Positions 9,901-18,623 of a stretch of DNA of 64,000 nucleotides are shown here, in pieces. The notes under the pieces were generated by a model. That model did no database searches. It saw only the letters and a program-made list of their open reading frames with translations, and was not told the origin of the DNA. Made by a program: the position numbers and the translations under genes. Position 1 is the stretch's first letter. Each line of letters starts with the position of its first letter. Source of the DNA: Arcobacter venerupis (GTDB taxonomy: Bacteria; Campylobacterota; Campylobacteria; Campylobacterales; Arcobacteraceae); NCBI RefSeq assembly GCF_013201665.1, contig NZ_CP053840.1, forward strand, positions 558,001-622,000. Reading direction: 5' to 3'.

Positions 9901-10338
9901 ATGAAAAAAATTTTAAGTTTAGTAGCTGTTATTGGATTAACAACATCAATCTATGCAAATGACAACACAGGTTGTGGGTTAGGTTCACTAATAATTAAAA
10001 AACAAGATACTGTAGCATTACAAGTATTAGCAGCAACTACAAATGGAACTTCAGGAAGTCAAACTTTTGGAATTACAAGTGGAACATCTAATTGTTCTAA
10101 ACCAAATAACTATGTATCTAATGACAAATTAAATAGATTTGTTTCTGAAAATATGGATGAATTAGCATTAGATATTTCAGCAGGTCACGGTGAAACACTA
10201 GCTACTGTTGCAAAACTTATGAATGTTGAAGATAACGCTGCATTTTCTTCAAAATTACAAGCAAATTTCACTAGTATTTATTCAAGTGAAAATGTAACTT
10301 CTGCAACTGTTATTGATTCAATTGCTAAATATATGTAA
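9901..10338 (+). CDS. DUF3015 family exported protein
   Basis: A 145-residue secreted protein with a clear signal peptide (MKKILSLVAVIGLTTSIYAN, cleavage after the YA) and a strong AAGGAG site before the ATG. The mature part begins DNTGCGLGSLI, is rich in Thr, Ser and Gly, and contains a second Cys in SNCSKP, so a periplasmic disulfide is likely. This matches the DUF3015 family, whose function is unknown. An intrinsic terminator begins 10 bases after the stop, so it may be a separate short, strongly expressed transcript. The next gene overlaps its end. Confidence 0.8.
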   Translation: MKKILSLVAVIGLTTSIYANDNTGCGLGSLIIKKQDTVALQVLAATTNGTSGSQTFGITSGTSNCSKPNNYVSNDKLNRFVSENMDELALDISAGHGETLATVAKLMNVEDNAAFSSKLQANFTSIYSSENVTSATVIDSIAKYM

Positions 10339-12124
10339 TTTTTTTAATAGAAAAAGTAAGTATTTTTTACTTACTTTTCTATTTTTTACTTCTTGTTTTG
10401 CATCTTCATCTACAAACACTTTTATTGAACAAACAAAGCTTTATGAAAATCCTTACTGGGCAAAACTTCTACATTATAGAAATGGAAAAAGTGAAGTAGA
10501 TTCAGATAACTTTTTTATATCAAAAGATGGAAAAACTGATTTAAAAAAAGAGTTATTTGAAACTATAAATTCTTTAGAAAATGGTAAAAATGATATTTTA
10601 TGCAGATTTCCACTAAGAGTTAATTGGTTAAAAGAAAATATTCCTCAACTTGAAAAAAATATAATTCAATACTCTTGTGCACAATTAGATGAATATCTAA
10701 ACGCAATGAATGCAAAACATGTAACTATGGTTTTCCCAACAGCTCACATAAATTCTCCTGCTTCAATGTATGGGCATACATTTTTGAGAGTTTCATCAAA
10801 TGATGATACACCTTTAATTTCAAATGCAGTTAATTATGCAGCAAAAACAGATGATACAAATGGATTGATTTTTGCGTATAAGGGTTTGTTTGGAAAGTAT
10901 GAGGGAAGATATTCAATTTTGCCATATTATGAAAAAATAAAAGAGTATAACAATCTTGAGCAAAGGGATATTTGGGAATATGATTTAAATTTAAATCAAG
11001 AAGAGGTAAATAGATTAGTATTACACGCTTACGAATTAAAAGATTCATATTCAGATTATTTCTTTTTTAAAGAGAATTGTTCTTATAATATTTTATGGTT
11101 ATTAGAAGTTGCAAGAGATGATTTAGATTTAGTTAGCCATTTCACTTTTAAAACAGTTCCTTTGGATTCTATAAAAATTTTAAAACCATATGATTTAATA
11201 AAATCATCAAATTATCGTTATTCAAGTATGAAAAAGATGAAAAATATTTTAGAAGAAAAAATACAAAACAAAGAGTATCTAAAAGCTTTTGTAGATAAAG
11301 ATGAACCCTTAAATGAAAATCTAAGCCAAGAAGATAAAATCTCTTATCTAGATTTTAAAATCTCTTATTTACAATATCAAAGAGCAAATAATGATTATGA
11401 TAAAAAAGAGTATTTAGAAAAATATTTAAAATTATTAAAACAAAGGAGTGCTTATAATAGTGCTTCAAATTATGAGATAAAAACTCCTTTTAATCCATTA
11501 TATTCTCACGATTCTGCAAGAATTTCTATCTCTTATGATTCAAGTGATAGTTTTGAATTAAGTTTAAAACCAGTTTACAACGATATTTATGATATTAGTG
11601 ATGGATATTTAGCTGGAGCTTATATTGATTTTTTTGATTTAGGTATAAAAAAAGAAAAAGATAAAAATATAAAACTAGATAGATTTACTCTACTAAAAAT
11701 AAAATCACTAGCTCCACGAGATATGTTTTTTAAACCATTATCATGGGGAATTGATTTAGGATATGAGCATTTTAAAGATCAAAGTGATTATCTAAAAATA
11801 AAACCAGAAATGGGTCTTACTTTTGGAGATGAAAAAGATTTTATTTATATGATGATTGGCTCAAATATTTATTATAAAGATAGTGATCAACTATATTCAG
11901 CTGGTTCAACTTTAGGGTTTATTACAAATAGATTTGAAGATTTTAAACTAGGAGCATCTTACTCTTATGATAAATACAATAAAGACTTAGAAAATAATCA
12001 AGTTGAACTATTTTTAACTTATAAATTAGAAGAAAATTCTGCTTTAAATATAAAATATATAAATGATGATTTGTATGAAAAAGATAAAGAAAGAGTTAAA
12101 ATAGGAATTTCTTACTATTTTTAA
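10313..12124 (+). CDS. DUF4105 family envelope protein
   Basis: A protein of up to 603 residues. The N-terminus has a hydrophobic export signal (KYFLLTFLFFTSCFASSS). The DUF4105 core follows, with VFPTAHINSPASMYGHTFLR at ~143-162 and ENCSYNILWLLE at ~254-265, the His and Cys expected of an NlpC/P60-like papain-type fold. The last ~200 residues alternate polar and aromatic positions in antiparallel-strand style and end in SYYF, suggesting an outer-membrane beta-barrel. No good ATG is available at the N-terminus: TTG codons at 10313 or 10322 are the only starts that keep the whole signal peptide, and both overlap the previous gene. A cell-envelope hydrolase or adaptor role is inferred. Confidence 0.72.
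   Translation: MIQLLNICNFFNRKSKYFLLTFLFFTSCFASSSTNTFIEQTKLYENPYWAKLLHYRNGKSEVDSDNFFISKDGKTDLKKELFETINSLENGKNDILCRFPLRVNWLKENIPQLEKNIIQYSCAQLDEYLNAMNAKHVTMVFPTAHINSPASMYGHTFLRVSSNDDTPLISNAVNYAAKTDDTNGLIFAYKGLFGKYEGRYSILPYYEKIKEYNNLEQRDIWEYDLNLNQEEVNRLVLHAYELKDSYSDYFFFKENCSYNILWLLEVARDDLDLVSHFTFKTVPLDSIKILKPYDLIKSSNYRYSSMKKMKNILEEKIQNKEYLKAFVDKDEPLNENLSQEDKISYLDFKISYLQYQRANNDYDKKEYLEKYLKLLKQRSAYNSASNYEIKTPFNPLYSHDSARISISYDSSDSFELSLKPVYNDIYDISDGYLAGAYIDFFDLGIKKEKDKNIKLDRFTLLKIKSLAPRDMFFKPLSWGIDLGYEHFKDQSDYLKIKPEMGLTFGDEKDFIYMMIGSNIYYKDSDQLYSAGSTLGFITNRFEDFKLGASYSYDKYNKDLENNQVELFLTYKLEENSALNIKYINDDLYEKDKERVKIGISYYF
10348..10387 (+). terminator. Intrinsic terminator inside the 5' end of the DUF4105 gene
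   Basis: TAGAAAAAGTAAGT is followed by a short T-rich loop, the complementary ACTTACTTTTCTA and a run of six T. The stem is about 13 bp, a textbook rho-independent terminator for the DUF3015 gene. It lies inside the signal-peptide codons of the following open frame. Confidence 0.8.
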
Positions 12125-12133
12125 CTCTGATAT

Positions 12134-13366
12134 TTATGGTCGATAAATTTTATTATCAGTTCCATTTACCACATGGAAGATATTAATATTATATTTTCTT
12201 GAGTAATATTTTAAAAGAATATCTTGTAAAGTTGGCTCAATTGAAGGCGTAAACCAAGCATTATTTGAAATAACAATCATAAATTTTGTATCACCTAAGT
12301 TTTCAAATATTTTATCTGTAGTTGCTTCATAACAAATGGCATTTCTAAATTTCTCACCTTTGATTATAAAATCAGTTGGCGCACTAGCTTTTGAATAATC
12401 TTGCGCTCCATTATAAAAAATCTTATTTATAAAATCTACAATAAACTTAGGAAAAGGAATTTCTTCTCCAAAAGGAACAAGAACTACTTTTTTAGCTATT
12501 CGGATTTCACCTTTACTAAAATGGTAAGAGGCATTATAAATTTGATTATCTTCAACCAGTAAAGCCCCTGTTATAATATCAATTTTGTATGACAGTTCTT
12601 TTAATCTTTCCAGAAGTAATTCATTTCTATTTAAAACAGTTGTAAAGGCAGTTTCTGGCAAAACAACTAAATCTTTTTGTAAATTTATACCATTATTAAT
12701 TTGTTCAAAATTTTGTTCATCAAGAGTTGCTTTATAATTTTTATCCCATCTCAAATTTTGATTTACATTCATTTGTGGCATATAGATTTTTGCAATAGGA
12801 TTTTGAATATATTCACCTTTTGGTAGATTTAAAGTAAATAAAAGAGGAATAATTGCTAATACTTTAAATCTTTTTAGTTTAATTACAAAATAAAAAGTTA
12901 CTAATACAAGAAAAAAATCAAGTTTACTAATACCAATATATGAATCAACAAATAAAAGTTCAAATTTCATCCAATTAAAACCAAAAGGTGCAAAAAATGT
13001 AAATGCAAAAATTGCTAATATTCTAAAAGTTAATCTATCAAAAAAAGCAAAAAGATAAAAAATTATTGCATAAACGATACCAATAAAGATTAAAATAACA
13101 GGTGTTAAATAAACTAAATCATAATACTGAAGGCTAACAGCCATCCACCAACACCACAAAACCCCTGTTAAAAAACCACTTATTAATAGAGCTTTTTTAG
13201 GAATAATTAGTAAAAAATATAAAGCAGAAAGTCCTAAAATTGTATTTAAAATTTTAAATTCAATATTAAAATAACTCAAATATATGAAAGAACTTAATAA
13301 AATAGAGCTGATGAAGCCTTTTATTATGAAGTTTTTGTTAGAATAATCGCGTTTTAGAAAAAACAT
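12134..13366 (-). CDS. lnt: Apolipoprotein N-acyltransferase
   Basis: A 410-residue integral inner-membrane enzyme that N-acylates the diacylated N-terminal Cys of lipoproteins. The first ~180 residues contain about six to seven hydrophobic helices. The periplasmic nitrilase-like domain follows and carries all three catalytic elements: Glu in VVLPETAF, Lys in KKVVLVPFGEEIPFP and Cys in AICYEAT, plus the conserved SNNAWF. It is somewhat shorter than the E. coli enzyme (~510), as usual in this phylum. It is convergent with the DUF4105 gene and divergent from yajC, sharing only 28 bases, so the promoters must overlap. Confidence 0.9.
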   Translation of the reverse strand: MFFLKRDYSNKNFIIKGFISSILLSSFIYLSYFNIEFKILNTILGLSALYFLLIIPKKALLISGFLTGVLWCWWMAVSLQYYDLVYLTPVILIFIGIVYAIIFYLFAFFDRLTFRILAIFAFTFFAPFGFNWMKFELLFVDSYIGISKLDFFLVLVTFYFVIKLKRFKVLAIIPLLFTLNLPKGEYIQNPIAKIYMPQMNVNQNLRWDKNYKATLDEQNFEQINNGINLQKDLVVLPETAFTTVLNRNELLLERLKELSYKIDIITGALLVEDNQIYNASYHFSKGEIRIAKKVVLVPFGEEIPFPKFIVDFINKIFYNGAQDYSKASAPTDFIIKGEKFRNAICYEATTDKIFENLGDTKFMIVISNNAWFTPSIEPTLQDILLKYYSRKYNINIFHVVNGTDNKIYRP

Positions 13367-13394
13367 AATAAACTACTTTTTAAAAGGAAATTTG

Positions 13395-13661
13395 ATGAAT
13401 ACAGATTTAATAAGCTCATTGCTACCTCTAGTTGCATTGTTTGCGATTTTTTACTTTTTGATTATCAGACCACAACAAAAACAAGCGAAAGCTCATAAAG
13501 ATATGGTTAGTAATTTAAAAAAAGGTGACAAAATTGTAACAAATGGTGGCTTAATAGTAGAGGTTGCAAAAGTTGAAGAAACTTATTTTGTAGTAAAAAA
13601 CAGTGATAACACTGAAATGAAACTTATGAAAGAGTTTGTTGCTAAGCTTTTAGAAAACTAA
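13395..13661 (+). CDS. yajC: Sec translocon accessory protein YajC
   Basis: An 88-residue protein with one N-terminal membrane helix (LISSLLPLVALFAIFYFLII), the signature RPQQKQAKAH, and a cytosolic beta-rich tail with GDKIVTNGG. It forms a complex with SecDF in the inner membrane. I chose the ATG at 13395 behind AAAAGGAAA rather than the TTG one codon upstream. It is directly upstream of secD and secF, the usual arrangement. Confidence 0.94.
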   Translation: MNTDLISSLLPLVALFAIFYFLIIRPQQKQAKAHKDMVSNLKKGDKIVTNGGLIVEVAKVEETYFVVKNSDNTEMKLMKEFVAKLLEN

Positions 13662-13676
13662 TATTTTCAAAATTTT

Positions 13677-13701
13677 AAGATATGTAAACTTTACATATCT
13701 T
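13677..13701. other. Perfect palindrome between yajC and secD
   Basis: AAGATATGTAAA and TTTACATATCTT flank a single C, so 12 bases pair perfectly. No U-tract follows, so it is a weak terminator candidate. It could instead be a processing hairpin or an operator within the yajC-secDF operon. Confidence 0.4.
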
Positions 13702-13739
13702 ATAACTTCAAATTTCATACCTAATTTAAGGAAAAAGAA

Positions 13740-15305
13740 TTGAAAATCTTTAATTATAGACTTATAATTTTTGCATTAAGTATTATTTTTGGTATTGTTT
13801 TCTCAATCCCATCTTTATTGCAAACTGATACAGGAAAAAAAATAGCCCTAGGACTTGATCTTCAAGGTGGATTACATATGCTTTTAGGTGTTAATACACA
13901 AGAAGCAGTAACTTCAAAAATCAAAACAATTGCAACTTCAGTAAAATATTTTTCAGATGATGAAGAATTATTAATAGATGGACTTTCAATTGATAATGAT
14001 AGTGTAATTTTTACATTACTTGATAAAGATGAAGTTTCGAAAATGGATGAAATGTTAAACAAAATAAAAGGTTTAGCGATTTCAAGAGATGAATTAAAAT
14101 ATACTTTAAAATTAACAGCTGAAGATATAGCTAAAACAAAAGATTTAGCAGTTGTTCAAGCAGTTGAGACTATTAGAAATAGACTTGACCAATTTGGTTT
14201 ATCAGAACCTTCTGTTTTAAGACAAGGTGATACAGATATTGTTGTAGAGCTTCCTGGAATTAAAACAGCTGAAGATGAAAAAGCTGCACGTGAACTTATT
14301 TCAAAACCTGCAAATCTTGAATTAATGGCAGTTAATGAAGATAAAAATGACCAAGTGTATACAATGACTTCTTCTCAAGCTGCTGCTTATGGGGATATTA
14401 TTTTAGAAGATACAAAAAATTCTAAAATTAAATATTTAGTAAAAGAGATTCCAATTTTAAATGGATCTCAAGTAATAGATGCTCAAGTTGCTTTTGACCA
14501 ATCAAATCAAGCGATTATTAATTTTACACTAAATTCAACTGGTGCTAGAATTTTTGGTGAATTTACATCAAAAAATGTTGGTAAAAGATTAGCTGTAGTT
14601 TTAGATGGAAAAGTTTATTCAGCACCAAATATCAGAGAGAGAATTGGTGGTGGAAGTGGACAAATTTCAGGTGGATTTACAGTTCAAGAAGCTGGAAATG
14701 TTGCAATTGCTTTAAGAAGTGGTGCATTACCTGCAACTGTAACATTACTTGAAAAAAGAAGTGTTGGCCCATCTTTGGGAGCTGATTCTATAAAAGCTTC
14801 TTCTATTGCTTTAGTTTCTGGTTTTGCATTGGTATTTGTTTTTATGATTATTTATTATAGACGAGCAGGAATAGTTGCAAATATTGCACTTGTAGCAAAT
14901 ATATTTATTATTATTGCGGTAATGGCTATGTTTGGGGCAACTTTGACACTTCCTGGAATGGCTGGAATCGTACTTACTATTGGTATGGCTGTTGATTCAA
15001 ATGTAATTATCACTGAAAGAATTAGAGAAGTATTACATGAGGGTGCATCTGTTGCAAAAGCTTTAGAAGATGGATATTCAAATGCAATGAGAGCTATTAT
15101 AGATTCAAATATTACAACTTTATTAGCTGCAATGATTTTATATGCTTATGGAACAGGACCAATTAAAGGGTTCGCAATTACTATTTCTATAGGTATCTTA
15201 ACTTCAATGTTAACTGCAATTTTAGGAACACATGGTATGTATGAAGCACTATTACCTAAAATAACTAGAGATAAAAATCTAAAAAAATGGTTTGGAGTTA
15301 ATTAA
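13740..15305 (+). CDS. secD: Protein translocase subunit SecD
   Basis: A 521-residue inner-membrane protein that, with SecF, uses the proton gradient to drive late steps of Sec export. One N-terminal helix is followed by a large periplasmic domain (P1 head) beginning after GLDLQGGLHM. Then come the DGKVYSAPNI segment and the five-helix RND-type block with GMAVDSNVIITERIREVL, which carries the conserved Asp. The start is TTG behind AAGGAAAAA. Its stop shares a base with the secF ATG. The length matches other Campylobacterota. Confidence 0.95.
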   Translation: MKIFNYRLIIFALSIIFGIVFSIPSLLQTDTGKKIALGLDLQGGLHMLLGVNTQEAVTSKIKTIATSVKYFSDDEELLIDGLSIDNDSVIFTLLDKDEVSKMDEMLNKIKGLAISRDELKYTLKLTAEDIAKTKDLAVVQAVETIRNRLDQFGLSEPSVLRQGDTDIVVELPGIKTAEDEKAARELISKPANLELMAVNEDKNDQVYTMTSSQAAAYGDIILEDTKNSKIKYLVKEIPILNGSQVIDAQVAFDQSNQAIINFTLNSTGARIFGEFTSKNVGKRLAVVLDGKVYSAPNIRERIGGGSGQISGGFTVQEAGNVAIALRSGALPATVTLLEKRSVGPSLGADSIKASSIALVSGFALVFVFMIIYYRRAGIVANIALVANIFIIIAVMAMFGATLTLPGMAGIVLTIGMAVDSNVIITERIREVLHEGASVAKALEDGYSNAMRAIIDSNITTLLAAMILYAYGTGPIKGFAITISIGILTSMLTAILGTHGMYEALLPKITRDKNLKKWFGVN

Positions 15306-16273
15306 TGGAAATTTTTAAAACAGAAAACATTTATGATTTAATGGCTAAAAGAGTTGCTTTTTTAAGTTTCTCTTCTATCCTTGTTATTGCATCAATCATT
15401 TTGCTTTTAACAAAAGGTTTAAATTTTGGAATTGATTTTGCTGGTGGTACAATTGTTCAAGTAAAATATGAAAAAGCAGCCCCAATTGATCAATTAAGAG
15501 ATATTTTAAAAGAGACAAAATATTCAAATGCAGTAATCAGTGAATTCGGAACATCAAATGAAGTTGTTATTAGAATTACAGGAAGTACTTCAAATTTAAC
15601 AAATGATATTGGTGATGAAATGAATGTAATTTTAGCTCCAACTGGAAAGTTTGAGATTAGAAGAGTTGACATGGTTGGGCCAAAGGTTGGTGGAGAATTA
15701 AGAGAAAAAGGTCTAAAAGCTTTATTCTTTTCTTTAATTGCAATGCTAATTTATGTTTCTTATAGATTTGAGTGGAGATTTGCAGTAGCTTCAATTTTGG
15801 CTTTACTTCATGATGCTACAATTGCTATGGGAGCTGTAAGTTTATTTAATGTAGAAGTTAACTTAGATATCTTAGCTGCAATTTTAACACTTCTTGGATA
15901 TTCGATTAATGATACAATTATTGTATTTGATAGAATTAGAGAGAATTTACAATCAACGAAAGATACTCTTTTAGAAAATGTTATAAATATTTCAGTTACT
16001 AAAACTTTATCAAGAACAACACTTACATCTTTAACAGTGTTATTCGTTGTTGCAACATTATTGTTTTTTGGTGGAGAGATTATTTACGGATTCTCATTTA
16101 CTCTGTTTGTTGGAGTAATTGTAGGAACATATTCATCAATTTTCGTAGCTTCAAGTTTCTTAGTTCAATTAAAATTCTCAATTGAAGATTTCAAAGCTAA
16201 AGAGGCTGAAAAATTAAAAATTGCTAAAGAAAAAGCTAGAAATAGAGCTATGTATGAGCAAGGTACGATTTAA
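15305..16273 (+). CDS. secF: Protein translocase subunit SecF
   Basis: A 322-residue partner of SecD. It shows the N-terminal helix, the signature GLNFGIDFAGGTIVQVKYE, a short periplasmic domain, RRVDMVGPKVGGELREKGLK, and the RND-like membrane block with LGYSINDTIIVFDRIREN, which contains the conserved Asp-Arg region. The long basic C-terminal tail (EKAREN-like helix) is cytosolic. It overlaps secD by one base and ends the operon, which closes at a strong terminator about 45 bases downstream. Confidence 0.95.
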   Translation: MEIFKTENIYDLMAKRVAFLSFSSILVIASIILLLTKGLNFGIDFAGGTIVQVKYEKAAPIDQLRDILKETKYSNAVISEFGTSNEVVIRITGSTSNLTNDIGDEMNVILAPTGKFEIRRVDMVGPKVGGELREKGLKALFFSLIAMLIYVSYRFEWRFAVASILALLHDATIAMGAVSLFNVEVNLDILAAILTLLGYSINDTIIVFDRIRENLQSTKDTLLENVINISVTKTLSRTTLTSLTVLFVVATLLFFGGEIIYGFSFTLFVGVIVGTYSSIFVASSFLVQLKFSIEDFKAKEAEKLKIAKEKARNRAMYEQGTI

Positions 16274-16314
16274 AAATAGGTAGTTTTTAACAAATTAAAA
16301 TTTATGTTTTTATA

Positions 16315-16347
16315 AAGGAGAGAGTTTTTTGACTCTCTCCTTTTTTT
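16315..16347 (+). terminator. Intrinsic terminator after secF
   Basis: GGAGAGAG pairs with CTCTCTCC across a T-rich loop and is followed by a run of seven T. It closes the yajC-secDF operon. Confidence 0.9.
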
Positions 16348-16390
16348 ATTGATTAGTTTTACGATGGATATTGTGGATTTGTTTGTTGTG

Positions 16391-16850
16391 ATGCTTCTTA
16401 CTTTTTCTTTTTAGTAAAGAAAAAGTAAGCAAAAAGAAAAGCGTATCGAAAAATGTACTTTTGGGGATTTTTTTCAATCGTCACTAAAATTTAAAAACTC
16501 GACTCCGTACCTCCGTCTCAAACAGTTTAAATTTCTTAATGCTTCTCAATCAAAAAATCTAATCCCAAAAATACAAATCGATACAAATTCCTGCTCATTT
16601 AAATCATCAAAGTTTCAACAATTTTTTTCTCTATAAACAAAGAAATATTGGCGTACAAAATGTGAGCATTTTCAAAATAGCGTTAAGAAAAATCTATATA
16701 AATTCGTAAAGAAATTTGATTTGTTTGAAGACTGAGGTACGAAGTCAAGTTTTCAAATTTTAGAATTTGTATAGATTTTTTAGCTATTTTGAATCCCTGC
16801 GAACGCTTTTCTTTTGCTAACTTTTCTTTACTAAAAAGAAAAGTAGAATC
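16391..16850. repeat. Large imperfect inverted repeat with hairpin-tipped ends in a 630-base gene-free stretch
   Basis: The 630 bases between secF and the next gene hold no convincing reading frame. The left end is a perfect hairpin at 16397-16429 (CTTACTTTTTCTTT, loop TTAGT, AAAGAAAAAGTAAG) followed by CAAAAAGAAAAGCG. The right end, at 16804-16846, is the inverted counterpart (CGCTTTTCTTTTGCTAAC, then a TTTCTTTACTAAAAAGAAA hairpin). Further in, ACTCGACTCCGTACCTCCGTCT near 16498-16519 is mirrored by the reverse complement of AGACTGAGGTACGAAGTCAAG near 16729-16750. The similarity of the arms extends for roughly 150 bases each, with divergence and small indels. Confidence 0.75.
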
Positions 16851-16904
16851 CTCAAAGAATAAGAAATGTATAATCTAATTTAAAATAATCAACAAAAGAG
16901 ATTT

Positions 16905-17951
16905 ATGGAAGAAAAACAAACAATAAATAATATACGATTAACCAAAATTCTAGAAGAAAAAAAGAAACATAAGTTTGATGATTGCATCTTTAATAGTGAT
17001 ATATCATTATCTAACCTTAACCGAAAATTGGAATTTAATAATTGTGTATTTAAAAATAAATTCACAATTTCTAAAAAGAAGAAAAAAATTACTTCTTTCA
17101 TTGGATGTAAATTCCAAGAATTAAGACTTGCGAATGTAGATATAAAAAATACTATAAAATTTGAAAATTGTGAGATAGAAAAATTTATATTAAAAAATGT
17201 AGATTTTGAATTTATCTTTTCTTTTATTGAAACAAAAGTGAATAAGAAAATTGAATTAGACCATGTAGAGTTTTCAGAAGAAGCTTTTTTTAATGAATCA
17301 ATTATTAATGATAAATTAGATCTCACAAAAACTATATTTTATAAACAAAAGAATTTTTATAAATTAAAAACAGAAGTTGTAAACCGTGAAACAGCAAGAA
17401 TAATAAAAGACTCTTTTGAACAACAAAACAACATAATAGAAGCAAATAAATTTTATGCTTTGGAAATGAAAGAAAGAGAAGAAGAGTTAAAACAAGATAG
17501 AGAAGAAGGTAAAAACTTTTTTGAATGGCTAGTTTTTAAAATTCATGGATTATCTTCTAATCATTCCCAAGATTGGGTTTTATCCCTATTTTGGATTTTA
17601 TCATTTTCATTTGGATATTCATTTATGTCTTGTGTAAATAAACTACTTGATACAAAATTAGAATATATTTTAACAGATACTTTTATTTACTTATTTGTTA
17701 TATATACAAGTATTTTGATTATTAACTATAAAAAAATGAATAAATTTTTTCTTACTGGATTATTTTATATTTTCTATGTATATTTATCAAAAGATTTTAC
17801 ATTACAAACATTTTCAAATAATTTAAATCCATTTTCAATAATGACAGAATTTTCAGAATTAAACTTTAGTACAATGATTTACAAAATCACAATCGCATAT
17901 CTAATATACCAATTAATAATCTCAATAAGACAAAATACAAGAAGAAAATAA
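16905..17951 (+). CDS. Pentapeptide-repeat-like protein with C-terminal membrane domain
   Basis: A 348-residue protein. Residues ~20-160 consist of short beta-strand repeats with alternating Phe/Leu and polar residues (FDDCIFNSDISLSNL, FNNCVF, FIGCKFQELRLANVD), the look of a degenerate pentapeptide-repeat solenoid. A charged helical linker follows (ETARIIKDSFEQQNNIIEANKFY, then a Glu/Lys-rich stretch), then EWLVFKIHGLSSNHSQDW. Four hydrophobic segments occupy ~220-340. The last ~130 residues resemble the next protein. The function is unknown; a membrane-anchored scaffold or sensor is possible. The gene is preceded by the inverted repeat and followed by a hairpin. Confidence 0.65.
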   Translation: MEEKQTINNIRLTKILEEKKKHKFDDCIFNSDISLSNLNRKLEFNNCVFKNKFTISKKKKKITSFIGCKFQELRLANVDIKNTIKFENCEIEKFILKNVDFEFIFSFIETKVNKKIELDHVEFSEEAFFNESIINDKLDLTKTIFYKQKNFYKLKTEVVNRETARIIKDSFEQQNNIIEANKFYALEMKEREEELKQDREEGKNFFEWLVFKIHGLSSNHSQDWVLSLFWILSFSFGYSFMSCVNKLLDTKLEYILTDTFIYLFVIYTSILIINYKKMNKFFLTGLFYIFYVYLSKDFTLQTFSNNLNPFSIMTEFSELNFSTMIYKITIAYLIYQLIISIRQNTRRK

Positions 17952-17957
17952 TTTATT

Positions 17958-17978
17958 TTAGCCTTGAAGCAAGGCTAA
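17958..17978 (+). terminator. Probable terminator hairpin
   Basis: TTAGCCTTG, loop AAG, CAAGGCTAA form a perfect 9-bp stem just after the stop of the pentapeptide-like gene. Only three T follow, so termination may be partial. Confidence 0.6.
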
Positions 17979-18043
17979 TTTAAGAGGTACTTTTGATATA
18001 ATAAAGTTTATGTTTACACAAACACTCATTATAAGAAGAAAAT

Positions 18044-18538
18044 ATGCAAGAACAAACTCATAACACAAATCTATACCAAAAAATAAAAGAGAAATTTGAT
18101 TTAATTACCTCAAATAACGGTAAAAATTGGCTATTAGCATTAAACTGGATTTTGTTAATTGAACTATTCTCTACAGTTTTAGAATATAAGTTTATTGATG
18201 TATCAAAAAAATTTGTTGTGTATATGCCAAGTAGTATTCAAAAAGAATTACTCATAGCCATTATGATAGTTCTTTTAATTTGGTATAGCATTTATAATTT
18301 TATTTATATGAAAAAAGAGCAATTTTTTATTTTTACACTATATCTTACTATTTGCATCTATCTTTTTATTACAGATGATTTGTCTTTTAATCTTTTAGCT
18401 CACAATTTGAATCTTTTTGAATTGACAATAGATGGTTTTGGTTTTTATTTGATTATTCAATTAATTTTAAAATTCATTATATTTTATTTGATTTATAAAA
18501 TGATAGTTGCCTTTAGAAATAGAAACAAGAGTATATAG
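18044..18538 (+). CDS. Small membrane protein, paralogue of the preceding protein's membrane domain
   Basis: A 164-residue protein with four hydrophobic segments (roughly 30-50, 65-83, 90-108 and 125-155). Its layout matches the C-terminal domain of the 16905 gene: NGKNWLLALNWIL corresponds to SQDWVLSLFWIL, AHNLNLFEL to SNNLNPFSI, and the ending YLIYKMIVAFRNRN to YLIYQLIISIRQNT. It lacks the pentapeptide-like N-terminus. It is likely a truncated duplicate that remains open. A GAAGAAAAT site precedes the ATG. The function is unknown. Confidence 0.6.
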   Translation: MQEQTHNTNLYQKIKEKFDLITSNNGKNWLLALNWILLIELFSTVLEYKFIDVSKKFVVYMPSSIQKELLIAIMIVLLIWYSIYNFIYMKKEQFFIFTLYLTICIYLFITDDLSFNLLAHNLNLFELTIDGFGFYLIIQLILKFIIFYLIYKMIVAFRNRNKSI

Positions 18539-18623
18539 CTTTATATAGGCAAAAAGCAATTTTTTATCATTTTTTAGCTAAAATATTTGCCTTAACAAAA
18601 GCAAAAATTATAAAAGGATAAAA

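Noticed and set aside
16391-16850. A tRNA gene or CRISPR array in the gene-free stretch
   Set aside because: There are no cloverleaf arms with a T-loop signature, and the repeats are inverted and diverged rather than regularly spaced direct repeats.
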